Below, piece by piece: positions 11,477 to 23,800 of a stretch of 64,000 nt of DNA. Both the position numbers and the translations under genes were made by a program. The notes beneath the pieces are model-generated. The model saw nothing but the letters and a program-made list of their open reading frames with translations, ran no database searches and had not been told where the DNA came from. The stretch is from Aaosphaeria pasadenensis (lineage: Eukaryota > Ascomycota > Dothideomycetes > Pleosporales): positions 186,001-250,000 of the forward strand of contig JAKLMB010000043.1 of NCBI GenBank assembly GCA_022813625.1. Direction: 5' to 3'. Positions within the stretch are counted from its first letter, which is position 1; every line of letters begins with the position of its first letter.

Positions 11477-12347
11477 TCGCATGATCTCCAAGCAACATAT
11501 CCAATTCCCACTTTCAGTGAGCCGGAACATGGCTTAAATGGAATTGAATGTTTTCTAGGTACAAGAATCGATAAATCCTTTCTAGGAGTTAGTTCGTCCC
11601 CTTCACCTAGTCACTTCGTATGTAATAGTGTCACTTCGACAATGCATAGAATTCAAATACGCGACTGAAATTTCTCCACCTCCATGTCATTCAAATTTCA
11701 ATGTGATCACGTCCGTAAGGATGCTCATGCTTCTCAGTGACCGTGAACCTCTCTTCTAATGCGTATGGTGGCTCTGGTAGCAGACGGACGTGAGCAACGT
11801 GATAATCCAAGACGTAGCAACTGTATACCTTCTCTTCTATGCAACGAGTCCACTGCATTTGAAACCCATAGTAGAGGAGTTTATGCGAAATTCTCATGAT
11901 GGATACGTCGATGTGTCTTTCACGTTGAGTCATCCCATGGACATGCCTCGGAAAGGAAATCGTATGTACAACTCGATCTCCCCTTCAAATCTATACAACG
12001 ATTCCATGAATATAATGTCAACTTCATTCAAAAGAAGTTGACAGATAATCTTTTGCCTACTATTATATACTTCTTCATGAGAGTGGAAGGAAATTTACAC
12101 CGCATACTCTGTCCCTCTCCCAACCAAAAAACAAATTTCCAAACGCGACCAAGTCCTTCACTTCAACGCACTAAGTGGCCAAGGCTAGGTAGACAAATAA
12201 CACAGTACCTTCACCTGCGCCGCGTCTAAACTTTGTTCCGTGCCTTCCTGTGTCATGTGACCTTGTTGTTGGGTTTTCTTCTTCTCTCACTCTTCTCTCC
12301 TCTCTCTTTTCTTCTCCCCACTCCACATCACCTCCACCGTTGCACTG
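11477..12347. other. Intergenic; pyrimidine-rich leader before BTB 4
   Basis: 871 bp between tandem BTB genes. The last 80 bp (about 12265-12345) is a strong C/T tract typical of fungal core promoters and leaders. No other gene is seen. Confidence 0.5.
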
Positions 12348-13223
12348 ATGGCTTCCACACACGACGGCGACCTGAACAAGGTCTATGCGAGGTAAGTACC
12401 CCTACTCTTTACTGATAGCTCAGAAGTCACTGATGAACTATAGACTGTTCTCCACCGGAGAACTCTCCGACGTGACGGTGCGTTGCGGGTCAGGAATGAC
12501 TCGCGCGCACAAGGTCATACTGTACGGGAAGTCAGAGTACTTCCGGAAGATCATCGACGTAAGTAACATATTGTCTGCCTCTTTGCCTGCCAAACCTTCC
12601 CGTCTGCCAAATTCCCACAAGCCCCCAAACATGCCAGTTCTCTAACATCAGATACCCGCTTGAAGAACGACTCTTCCGACCACGTCTCCAGCGCCTCGTA
12701 CGAGATCAACCTCGGGGCATATATGGGTAGCGAGCTCGTCTACAAGGCTCTGGAATTCATATACGTCGGCGACTACAAGCCCGGCGCGTCCGAACCGCTT
12801 CCCCAGCTAAAGGGATTCGTCGAGGACCCGGACAGCAGCAAGCCCAAAGAGCACGGAGACCCGAAACCCGTCAATCATCCCTGGGTCAACATTCACTCCG
12901 AGAAGGAGCTGCTCATGCACCTGGTTCTCTATCAACTCGCGGAGAAGTTGCAGATTCCTGGTTTCGAAGAGACAATCATCAAGAAGTTCGAAGCTGCCTG
13001 CAAGATGTTTTGGGATTCGGACTCCTTCGTCGAGACCGTCGTGCAGCTCTTTATGGAGGGACTGCACGAAGACAAGTTTCTGGATGCTATCTCACGAACT
13101 ATCGCCATTCATCTCGACGAGCTGATCCGAAAGCCTGAGATTCGAAAAGTCCTCAACAGCAAGCCTGACTTTGCCGTCAAGATCCTCGACCAAAAAGCAG
13201 AGGAACTCCAGGCCGGGAATTGA
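12348..13223 (+). CDS. BTB/POZ domain protein (BTB 4)
   Basis: A BTB/POZ protein of about 238 residues, paralogue of the gene at 10.6 kb. Exon 1 is 12348-12391 and exon 2 is 12444-12558. Exon 3 runs to 13223, but its start is uncertain. The canonical donor after GAC at 12558 with the canonical acceptor at CATCAG leads to an immediate stop. The frame is kept either by an AAG acceptor (exon 3 from 12666) or by a GTAACA donor four bases further on with the CATCAG acceptor. BTB motifs are RLFSTGELSDVTVRCG, RAHKVILYGKSEYFRK and ALEFIYVGDYKPG. The helical C-terminal half matches the neighbour in pattern (HSEKELLMHLVLYQLAEKL). No Cys-rich insert is present. Confidence 0.78.
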
Positions 13224-13931
13224 TGGCGAACCCTTACCTTCTTCGACTGATTTGAATATCAAATCGATGTAAAGGTCACATTCTCGTGGTGAATTAATTG
13301 ATGAAGTTTTTCTAGAATGGTTCAAGAGGTTTTATCACCTTTACTTTGCCACTTTTCACTTGGCAAGGTCACTTCAAGGACAGATAGAAATTCCGTCATG
13401 TAATTAATATACACCACTTTCACTTCTCCTTCAATGTAAAAGATGATGCAATATTGTCTAGTGACCCAAATTCTGATTGGCGTGTTTGGTGTCTTCTCTG
13501 TGCGTCTATGGAGCTGACCCTTGCAGTGCCCTCTCCCAATCCCACGCAACATAAAGCTTGTACGCGCCACCCAACCGCTCCCTCCAAGCCATTTGACACA
13601 TGACCTCACAATTGAGAGCATACAAAGATCACGGCATCACTGTAGCCTCAATAAACCCTTTAATATCCATGCGAAGCAATCCTCATAACGCACCGAGCCA
13701 CAGCTTACCTACTCATCATTGGACTACGAAGTGATGGCGAACATAAGAGGTGGAGAGAGCCCAGCAGAGTCATCTATTGTTGTATACATCTAATAGCATT
13801 CCACTACCAGACCATTCATAACATAACATCATTTCTAAATCTTTTTTTCAGAAGCAGACCATTATAATCTACACCATAGCCCAGCCCCCGTTCCTCCTCG
13901 CAAACGACCAAACCAATAAACAACTCGACCG
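13224..13931. other. Intergenic between convergent genes
   Basis: 3' flanks of BTB 4 and of the MARVEL-like gene. AT-rich, with no supported gene. Confidence 0.55.
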
Positions 13932-14713
13932 TTACTTCAGTCCTCCCGCCTTCCGACTCCTCCCATCAGACCCCCTCAGCGACTCATCAAGCAAAGCCAT
14001 ACCGTCGGAAGCGTACGGTGCCGGTGGCGGAAGAAGCGTCGGCTGCACCTTTTCGTACTGCCTGCGCTGGTAGAGCGCGTAGGTGTCAAGCCCTACGGCG
14101 ACCATTGTGCTCACCCTGTCTTTTCATCAGTGCCGTGTGCTTAAAACCAACTCGAGTCCTCGAGTATAATATCGTCGAGAAGGGCGGTGGACTTACAGAG
14201 CTATCAGAGCAAAACTGAAAAGCGTCTTATAGCATCGACATATATTCACGCCCATCTGGCTGCCCCAATTGAGCTTGTCGCATGCGTGCGTCAGCGTCCC
14301 GCGACTCCACCACGCGAAGGAAGAGAAACCGGCGGCCCAACACGCGAAGAGCGCGCCGTTCAGCCAGGTGTTGAGGTGCGGGTGCCAGTTCGAGAAGAAG
14401 TGGTGCATTGAGGTTATCCAGAGGGCCGTGATTGTGGTCGCTGAGATGGACAGGAGCTGTGTGGGGTATGTCAGTTTCTGGGGGTTGATCTCGTGGCGAA
14501 TGCGGCGTGGGACAATGCTTGTTGAACGTGGAGGGGAGCACAGCAGCATACCAGAATGAATGTCCATGGTATCGGGGCCCCATCTTTGCGAAGGACCCAA
14601 AGGAAGTACCACAAAATGAAGAAAACGACGAGCGACGATGCGAGTTGGGCCGCGCGAACGAAATACAATGGGAGGAAGGGAAAGCGCTTAGCGAGATCCT
14701 TCTTTGGAGCCAT
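13932..14713 (-). CDS. MARVEL-like four-helix membrane protein
   Basis: A 201-residue integral membrane protein from three exons: 14713-14552, 14456-14197, 14115-13932. It has four hydrophobic segments in the spacing usual for fungal MARVEL-domain proteins. TM1 is around residues 20-42 after a short basic N-terminus (MAPKKDLAKR). TM2 is around 55-72, and TM3 (TWLNGALFACWAAGFSSFAWW) is around 82-103. TM4 (TLFSFALIALLVSTMVAVGL) spans the exon 2/3 junction. The cytosolic tail is polar, Pro-rich and basic. MARVEL proteins act in membrane apposition and trafficking; no specific role can be read from the sequence. The family call rests on topology and small conserved residues. Confidence 0.72.
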
Positions 14714-15272
14714 CTTTGAAGAATGGCGATACTTTCGCACCGGCCAAAATGAGAGACAAAAAATATATAAACGAAGCACTGAAACGCAAGAAAGAGCTGG
14801 AAGGGCGATATATGGCCGGGTTCGTTATACACGCTGTGATGGGAGCTTTTTGCTATAAACCTTGTTGCATGCTTGGTAGTCTAATTTAATGCTCGAATCC
14901 TCTGTGTCAGCCCTAGACGAATCTAATAGCTAACAGGAAGGACCGAGCCGCTGAACCCTTGCCAGTATTTAAAGCATGGACACCACGTAAGAGGCGAGGT
15001 AAGGCTTATTGGATATTGTGGTGGCTCGCCTGCTGGGATGATGGGGCGCAGCTGATGATTCAGGGCGATGGGCATTTGGGGGCCGCAAACTTTTAGAGGC
15101 ATTCTTGCGTTGTACTACCTCCCCTCGAACAAACAGTACTTCTGTAGGTCATCTCCCTGATACATTTTGTGTTGCATATCTAGGTATAGATTCTCCGACT
15201 GTGGTATCTTCTTTTTATGGACATCATCGTCGACATCTCAATTCAGTTCGTTTCCTGGGACGGCTTGCCAGA
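14714..15272. other. Divergent promoter region
   Basis: Upstream of both the MARVEL-like gene and the aspartic protease gene. It contains AT-rich segments such as ATTTAAAG near 14967. No gene is supported. Confidence 0.5.
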
Positions 15273-16805
15273 ATGGCTTCATCCACGCGCTTGATGAGAA
15301 TTTTGATATGGGTGGGCGTCTTAACTCTCCAAGCGCTTGCATTCTCAAGAAATGTAAGTTACCCACTATGTACATTGAAGTACTATACTCATTGAACAGC
15401 GCACATCTCGTCAAGCACCACCCGTCGTGTCAGATGACCAACAACTTGTCAAGAGAATAAAAAGGCAGGACATTAGTAAAGATGTCATATTGCATCCATT
15501 TTCTGGTCGGGGTCTGCCGTACTTTACCGACCTGCTGTTCCCTGCACCATGCGGGCAACCCACTGCTGGAATGAAAATATCCATCGATACGGGGAGCAGC
15601 GATTTCTGGATCGATTCGCGGAAGTGGTGCAAATGTCCGGTCAAAGACGCCGTAGACAAGCAACTCTGCACGAGCTTGAATAGCTTGAAAAAGAAGGGTG
15701 GAGTGACGATCGAATATGACGACAACTCCAAAGTCACGGGGGCATTTTTGGAGGAAGACCTCTTCTTCGGAAAGGAGGAGACCCTGGAAGGGGTCACCAT
15801 GATGGCCGCATGGGGCTTCGAACCAGAGGCCAAGTTCCAGGGGAACAACGCCCCCACCGGCGTCGTGGGACTGAGCTTCATCAGGAACCAGCAGGTTCAG
15901 AACCAACAGAAGTACTGGACTCTACCGTATGTTCTCGAGAACAATGCGATCACGTCTTCCAATGCATTTAGCATGTGGTTCGAGGAGACCAAGGACCATG
16001 ACGACTTCGAGGGCAAGATCTTCTTCGGTGGATACGTTACGAATTACTACAAGGGAGCCCTGACGACCTTCCCGTTGCTGAATGGTGCGTCCCTCAAGGT
16101 ACCAACGGAAATCGTGATACAACTTGACGGAATCAAGTACAAGGGAAAAGACACATTCTATAATTGCAAGGATTCGTTGCCAGTGCTGCTCGACACCGGA
16201 ACGTACAGTTCGTTCGTGCCCATCGACATCTTCAAAACTTTAGTCGACCAGATCGGCCCCAACGAGATCCACGAAAACAGCGTTCGTGTATACGCCGTTT
16301 TTGATTGTAAGCGGTTGGACTTGGAGGAGACCGTTGACTTCCAGATCGGCAAACTCAAAGTCCCGGTCCCTCTGAAGGACCTGATCCGCGAGGTGACCCA
16401 GGAAGAGATCGACGATAGAAAGTCACCGTGGCTGAAGAAGGGAAAATGCACTACACACGGTAAGAATTCATCGTCAACTATAGATACTCCATACAGTTAC
16501 TGACCTAGTCTCCTCCAGCAATCAACGCCTTCCCCTCCGCCGAGTCCCGTGCAATCACCAATGGCTTCCAGGGCCAGATGCGACCCGTGGACCGCAACGA
16601 TCGCCACATCCTAGGAGTGACGTTCCTTCGCCGCCTCATCGTCCTTTACGATCTCCCTCAGGGCGAAGTTGCACTGGGCCTAGCTGACCAGGTGGCCATG
16701 AAAAAGGCGCAGCCCAAGCTGTACTCCTTTGATGACGTGAAGAGACACCAAGGGCAGGGGCCATATAATCCAGTGCAGGGAGTGGAGGAAGTGTGTCGTC
16801 GGTGA
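15273..16805 (+). CDS. Secreted pepsin-like aspartic protease
   Basis: A 475-residue A1-family aspartic protease in three exons: 15273-15353, 15400-16459, 16519-16805. Residues 1-23 or so are a signal peptide (hydrophobic ILIWVGVLTLQALA). A dibasic VKRIKRQ at residues 44-50 is a likely propeptide cleavage site. The first catalytic motif is SIDTGSSDFW (Asp about 90) and the second is LLDTGTYSS (Asp about 293). The flap region EYDDNSKVTG follows the first lobe. Near the C-terminus HILGVTFLRRLIVLYDL matches the conserved final strands of the fold. There is no clear GPI signal. Likely role is extracellular or vacuolar protein digestion at acid pH. Confidence 0.88.
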
Positions 16806-17192
16806 TGAGAGTTACGTGTAATTAGATTACGTTTATTGATACCACGCATAAATTATTAGAATTTTAATTTTTGAACTTCAATTCTTGTCCTAACCTGCTC
16901 TAAGTGCAAATATTTTCAAAACTATCTTAAAAGTCGGCTCCTTCTCTGATGCGCTTCACCGAAGACCTTTCAATCTTTCCTAGTGCTGATTGTATTTTAC
17001 CTTCCTACACTTACTATCAATTTGCTTTAGACGAAATGCACCATCTACCGCACACAATGACCTTAAGTCCCCATACAATTGAACAATGATTGAAAGCCTT
17101 TTTGTGAAATTTCATTAACCTTCTATATTACGTTTTTTGATCTTTTAACCCTCACACTACATTCCACACTTTTCCCCCTTCCTCAAAAGATT
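16806..17192. other. Intergenic between convergent genes
   Basis: AT-rich 3' flanks of the protease and of the small unknown gene. No feature is seen. Confidence 0.55.
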
Positions 17193-17773
17193 CTATCTCC
17201 CCACCCCCTCCGCCTCATCCTGCAAAGCCTTCCACCTCTCCCCAAAGATCTCCTTAAGCTTCACCTCGACCTCCTCAGTCGAAACCCTCGCCTTAAGCTC
17301 CTTCCTCATCGCCACCTCCTCCTCCATAAGCTGCCCCTCTTTCGCCTCGAGGATCTCCTCCGCGGTGGGAGCTGGCGGGGGACCTGCGTATCATAGTCAG
17401 CATCATCGCGTAAGACATGGGCATGCCAAACTTAGTACACTAATAGCAAGGATCGAAACAAGCAATATCAAGCATTATCGAAGCAACGCAGAGCTGACTC
17501 ACCAGGTCTCTTCCGCAAAGGCGGCCGTCGCACATCCTCGAAGCTCCGGTCGTTCATGTCCCACAGCGGTGGACTCGCGACGGGACGCGGTCTCTTCGCC
17601 CTCGAGGGACTGGGACTCGCGTTGCGTCTGGTAGGTGGAGGTGCAGTGTCAAGGTCGATGTCTTCTGAGGTTTCGTCTTTTTGCTCGATGATGGTGACGA
17701 CGGGGGCAGATAGGACGTCTTTTCCTAGCCCGAGGCCGGTGGGTTGGGTCATTGTGGTGATGTCGACCGACAT
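17193..17773 (-). CDS. Hypothetical small protein with basic middle and acidic helical C-terminus
   Basis: I do not recognise this gene. Two exons (17773-17503 and 17383-17193) give 153 residues through a GTGAGT donor and a GCGCAG-like acceptor. The middle is proline- and arginine-rich with nuclear-localisation-like strings (SPSRAKRPRP, RRPPLRKRPG). The C-terminal 60 residues are strongly helical and charged (AEEILEAKEGQLMEEEVAMR) and could form a coiled coil. The chosen ATG lies before SVDITTM; the frame stays open upstream to 17947, so a longer N-terminus is possible. Coding-like composition and the clean intron favour a real gene, perhaps nuclear. Confidence 0.6.
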
Positions 17774-18944
17774 TGATGATGATGTGGAGAGAGGCAGGCA
17801 GTGGTTGATTGTTGGGTTTCCTGCGTGTGAGTTGAGGTTGAGTATGGAGATGTGGTGTTGAATTAATTTAGGTGGTGTTGAGCTGCACGAATGTCGTCGG
17901 ACGACCAAAGTACTTGATTTATCCAACGATATCGTATGAATCAGCAAGGCTGCATTTCGTGTTCCCCTCTCTATCTCTTTTTCAGGTTGTGTTGGTGTGT
18001 TGCTTTTCTTAGAACCCGGCGCTGTACCGTGCCGCTCAGGTACATATCACGGTACAGTAGTAGGAGACCGGGTCGAGACATTGATTGAGGCACAGTACGA
18101 GTTACAAGTTAGCGCATGTTGGAAAATGGCCCCCATTCTCGCTCTCTCTGTATCCCCTCTCCTACACCTGGGGCGCCTGTTCTCAGCCCGTGGTATAATA
18201 CTACTAATCAATAAATGATCGGAGCAAGGCGGATAATACGGGAAAGAAACTTCCGCTGTGTAGGCGAGAAGTAATTGTGTGAATGCGTCCATGGCAATCA
18301 GCACATGGCAATCAGCACAGCACATGGCAGGGCAGGGGCCTGGCTAGACTCATCAATTGTTTCACATACTCCTCCCATCCCGCCATTTCGGCCCCCAAGA
18401 TTCGCATATCGTTCTGCCCTCCTCGTGACTAATTGTTGTTGCTGTGACTCGCGAAGCGGCGGTTATAGAGGTTAACCCACCGGCCAATCATCATTGTACA
18501 ACGCATGTCGACCCAGCGTTAGCAATACAACAGATGTTAAACTTTAGATACGGCAGACAGCAGAGAGAAGCAGTGAATTGTACTATGTTTTCGTTATGCA
18601 GTATCAATTCATTATTTTTCAAGGTGCAAGCCAAGTAGGTAGGTATATGAAATTTGGCACCCATTACATTTATGTAGTGATGCGTTGACATAGGCCGTGA
18701 ACGTCGTTTTTGATATCAATCAACTACTCTATTACTGTGCCATACCATATCCTACCGTGCCATATCATGCCGTGCCGTATCTCCATTCCTTTGTATAGAT
18801 TCCTCCGTTATCCCACCCTTCATAAGATCCCCCGAACTCCAATTCCCCAGGTTTCCAGTTCTCCAATCGACAAACCCTCAGAACTCCTACCTCTGTCCAG
18901 AAGAGATCCCAAAGCATTAAACACAAACCCATAGACACAAATTC
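17774..18944. other. Intergenic, with short imperfect repeats
   Basis: Over 1.1 kb without a supported gene. It holds overlapping copies of CATGGCAATCAGCA near 18290-18327 and a run of degenerate CCATATC/CCGTGCC units near 18725-18780. A CCAAT box lies near 18482. These are minor low-complexity features. Confidence 0.5.
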
Positions 18945-20039
18945 CTACCCTCTCCCCCCTCCACTGACCGCCCCATCCATCTCCCCACTAACAAACACCA
19001 CCAACACCGCCGCATACGCCGCGCTGGCCCCAAACACCGCCAACCTCCTCCCATCGCTCAAAAACGCAGCACACGCCGCGAACACGAGCGTAAACAGCGC
19101 GATCACCACGATCCGCCACGCAGGACTATGCACGAAATACAAACCCAATATCGCACCCAGGAGCAGCGACACGCTCAGGATGGCGTAGAAGAGTTCGACG
19201 AGGGCGTCGAGCCGCGGCGTGTGGACGTACGTTAGGCGGCTGTGGGCTACGGATTGCGATGATGTTTCGGGTTTCTTCTGTTTAAGTTGGTTAATTTTGA
19301 TAGGGCGGTGAAGAGGGGAGGGGGAAAGAGCGTACGTGTAGCCAGCGTAACATGTACTTGACCAGAAACGCGCTCACGGGGTCCCGCCGCTCGGTGGAGT
19401 ATAACTGCGCGAGATCACGCACTTTGTCCTCGTCTTCCGCATCGTAGATGTTCTTGCTTGCGCCTAGCAAGCTCCTATTCGCGGGCGTGGCGCCGAATTC
19501 CGCGTTGAAGCCTTCGAGGACTTGTGCGGAGGGGGGCTCGAGGGCTGCGATGCGGGATTGGAGGAGGAGGGTTTCGTCTATGCAGTGTGAGAGGTGGTAA
19601 GGGGAGGGGAGGATAGAGACATACGGTATTCACGAAGCGTAGACCTGATCTTCATAACCACCTCCCACCTCTCCCTCATCCTCGGACTCCCCTCCCCATC
19701 GCTACCGTCACCGAGTCTCTCAAATTCCTCCCACATCTTCGCGCACCTCTTCGCCTCCGACGCCCGCGGAGCGAGCGCGTCCTCGGCGTCCAGCTTGTCG
19801 AGCCGGGCCTCGAGCGCCGCGAGCTCGGATTGTAGGTACAAGAGGTTCCTAGCTGCTAGCCGGTCGAAGCGCTTGAAGATGAAGGACTCGCATTGCGCGT
19901 TGTGGGACATGAATGTGGAGAGGGAGGGGAAACCTCGGGGGGCTTGGGGTTTGGGTGCCGGCATTGTTGTGGTTGTGCCTTGCTCGACGTCAATGGCGGT
20001 TGATGCTGGAGGCTTTTCCTGCGATGAGAGCCATCGCAT
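18945..20039 (-). CDS. DUF6594-type integral membrane protein
   Basis: A 329-residue protein from three exons: 20039-19625, 19577-19336, 19277-18945. The N-terminal motif GFPSLSTFM followed by FKRFDRLAARNLLYLQSELA is the hallmark of a fungal family annotated as DUF6594 (recalled from memory). The middle is helical. The last 80 residues contain three hydrophobic segments: around FYAILSVSLLLGAILGLYF, IVVIALFTLVFAACAAFL and AVFGASAAYAAVLVVFVSG. The molecular function of the family is not known. The intron phases fit, and no alternative start is needed. Confidence 0.85.
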
Positions 20040-20869
20040 TGTTGGTGCTCTCTTTTTTTTTGCTCCTCCTCTTGCTTGGTTGGTACTGGGCGTGGTTATG
20101 GGACAGAGAAGGGATTGGATTTCTCTTCCCGATCACGAACGAGAATCCACCATAGTAACAGATAGTTCCTTCGAGGAAAAAGAAGGAAAGCTGAAAAAGA
20201 AAATAGAACGTAGTCAGCGCGTTAAAGACATAGCATCAGGCAGGACACAGATGGGCAGGCGGGGCAGGTGGGCAGTGTAACCTAAATGTAATATGTTCAT
20301 GTACCTACTACGAGTAATGTGCTGTGTTAAGCCTTGAGGTAATACATCGAGTGGATGCTGAGTTGTTGGGTTGGGGGCCAAAACCGAGACCACGGGGCGG
20401 ATGCGAGATGCGAGATGCGGCAGGGGTCCTTGTCTCATCAACCGGGAAGGGTGTCTCGACCTTGGGAAAGGACATGGATAGACAGTATAGCAGTATGACG
20501 AAGTCATGGCCAACAATTCACATCTCGAAAGAGTACTCTCTGAACTCACAGGTCGAGAAGAATGGCAATATCGACTTCGGTGCAACTCCAAATCATTCAC
20601 CATTTCATTCCTCCCCAGAAGGGTACAATGCGTCTCTATCATGCAGCGCTCCGTAAAGTAAAGAAAAACCATCCACCTTCGCCGTCCCATTTTCCTTCTA
20701 TTCGCAGATTTTCTGAATGAATATAACTCCCGCACCCTTGCACTCCCCCAGTTCTCTTTTCTAGCTTTTTCCGTTCAAGAAAGACCAGCATCTACAATGC
20801 GTCACGCCTGATCGTCATATCTTCATTCGCAGTCCTATGTGTAGCCCTGTCCATGCATTGCATCATCAA
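20040..20869. other. Intergenic between two minus-strand genes
   Basis: Promoter of the DUF6594 gene and 3' flank of the BEACH gene. Open frames seen here have no family features. Confidence 0.55.
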
Positions 20870-23800
20870 TCAACCAGTACGTTGCACGCAATCCCACTCA
20901 TACTACAAGCATCGCATCATGTTAGCATAGTCACTCACTCAAACATCCAAAGCACTGAGATCTATAGAAAAAAAGAACACAAGATAAAAAGAAGAAGCTA
21001 TAGAAAAGAAGCCATGGAACGGAAAGAAAGAACTTCGGGAAGTGGAAGAGAGGTGAAACTTACGACTCTACCGTCCTCATCTCCCGTATACACGTTCTGC
21101 GGCATGGGGAGTATGCACGTGATGGGAGCAGCGTAGTTAGCGCCACCCTCATGCGAGGAATCGATGTGGTTGAGGACCTTGATGAGCCCAAGTTCCCAGG
21201 CGCCTGTTTGCGGGGAGGTAAAGAGGTGGAAGATCTATAGATTACCCGCGTTAGTCTTTGGCGTCGAGATAGTATTAGTAGAAAGATGTTCACCTTTACG
21301 ACGCCTCTGCGGTGACCGGTGAATATGAGTTCGCGCTCGCACCATTCGTTTGCGACTCCTTCATAGACAGCTACGGCAGTAATGTTGTCTGCATCATCCT
21401 CCCCATCGCATATATCTTTGTCGAGCAGGAGTTTGCCATTGAGGGTAAGGACGAGAAGTCGCGGACCACATGCAAGAACAATGTGTCCCGTAACGTTGTT
21501 GATCCTTGCGGATTGGATTGAGACCGGATTCTTCTTCTGTCTAGTGCCGAGGTCAAGCTCGCGCACGAACTCATTACGGTTGAGATCCCATAAGAAGACA
21601 CGTCCATCTTGGGAAGCAGAAAGGAATGCGGAGAAGGCACGCGATGCCGCGAGTGTAATGACTGGACTCTTGTGGCCGAAGAGAGCAGCCAGATTCTGGA
21701 GCTCTACCATGCCCCGTTCGCCTTTGACGACGTTCCAAATCTCCAGGACACAGTCCGTGCCGGCCGTAATGAGGGTTCGGCCATCCACGAAAATAGACGT
21801 GGTAAGCTGTCCGGAGTGAAGATGTTCGAACAGGCCAACCAGCTTCTTCGAATCGGACGCATAGAATCGCACAGAGCCATCCGTGAAGCCCCATTCCATG
21901 TAGCGGTCGTACAATGGCGGAATGTTGTGACGGAACGGCGCTGAGCAAAGCAACCGGTCGCTCTTGGCGATGTATGCCAGCGAGGAAACGCGATCATTTG
22001 CCTCGAGCAGCATGCCCGGTACTCGATGCAACGACTCTGCTATAGTATCTAGTTTCTTGGGCTTGCCAGCAGTTTCTTCTTTCTGGGGATGAGGGCGTTG
22101 GAACACTTGAGTCGGGGTTTGTCCGAAATTGTTAATCATGGCGATGTTCCGGATGCGCAGCTCCTCATCCTTGATGCCGTCGAGGTCGATAGCGCCGGGG
22201 TAAGTACAGTGCTGGAAGACATTGAGGGCTTCCAAGGCTGCCTCTCCACGTTGTTTGTAGCCGAAAATCAAATCAATCCAGTGGTGAAGATTGCGGCTCA
22301 CATACGGACTTTCCAGGGCCTCACGCTGTTTAGAGATGAAGACCGTGGGGTCACCATGCGCCCACTTTGGCAACTCGACACTGTCAATCGTCTCACCGCC
22401 AGACCGGAAGCCGAAATTGTAGCCATTGACGTTGTTCAGGAATTCTGGAAGGTAGAAGAACTCCGGCGTCAGCTCACGCACGTCTGCAGTTATCGGATTG
22501 GAAATCGACTCCCAGGTTCTGGCGATGGAGTGGAACATGCGATCCGTATGATCGAAACTGCCACCTTGGATGGCAAGATAAGCTGCGCTGAATGGTTGCA
22601 ATCGGATGAGGTACGACGCGACAGTCATCGCAGACGAGTAGTGAGTTCCATAGTGGAAGGCCGGGTCGGCACCAGGGCCCATCTCCGCAAGAGAAGAGTA
22701 TCGGTCACGAAGGACGTTATCTGCCGACGGATTTTGGGCTCCCATGGGTCGTGTAAGATCACGGAAGGTTTTTGGATTCTCGAGATCCAAGTGCAAGCTT
22801 CCGACTTGTTTGCCTTTCTCGATCTGATCGTATTTTGCAATAACCCAAGGGAAGACCGGGTATTGCGTGAGATCATTGAAAGTTCGGCCAGCCAGCGTGT
22901 TCACAAACATGAGATAGTGGAAGTTCGATATCTCTCCCTTGACCCATTTCCGTGTTACTGGATGTGACGAAACAGAGCTGAAGGCGGAGGCGAATCGTGA
23001 TCCCAGTGTCTGCGGGATCTCCTCTGTATTGCGCAAGGAGTCGAGACGCCAGGAATTCTCTGCGTTGCCCAACTCGGGCTTGATCACATGTGGCGTACGT
23101 GATATGAGACGCTGGTGTATATCATTACGGATCGGGGCAGACATGGCCGTTAGAAGATAGCTTCGACCATCGTCGAAGAATATCTCGATGGCGACATCGC
23201 GGTGCAGAAAGCGTCGCTTGGAGATACTGATAACTTCGCTCCACCTCCAGTGGCGTGCTGTGTCGTCTTGGTCCCGTACTGGAGGGCGACGATTGGAGGC
23301 TGCTTTGTTTCCTGCGATGACCTGGACGTAAGGATCCCTCTCGTCGAGTGGGGCCTGCCAGACCCGCACAATCTCGCCATCTGAGCGTTGGAAGAAGTCA
23401 TCTAGGAGATATAGGCAATCCTTGCCTACAATGAGAAGACCCTCGACAGCCTCTAGACCCACGACACGGGAAATGTTGCATACGTATTGAACCTGATCGC
23501 CGCGATTCAAACTTCTCATGACTTTTCGATTCTTGTCCTCGAAGCCGTCTTCGTCCTCGTACATGGCTTCGACCATTTCGAAATCGTCCTCGAGGTCAGA
23601 GTCAGAGTTATCCTCCTTGGTTGTGTCCTTGTTAATCGTCATATCGGACTGGCTGCGAATGGGAGCGATTCCGACCACCTCGGGTGTCGATATTGTAGGA
23701 ATCGCCGCATCGAGCTTGAGCTTTGACGCTGGGTCAGTCTCTTTGCGCTTTGGTTGATAATTGTGGTCGCGACTGGTGCTGTCAGCAATAGTACGCATAC

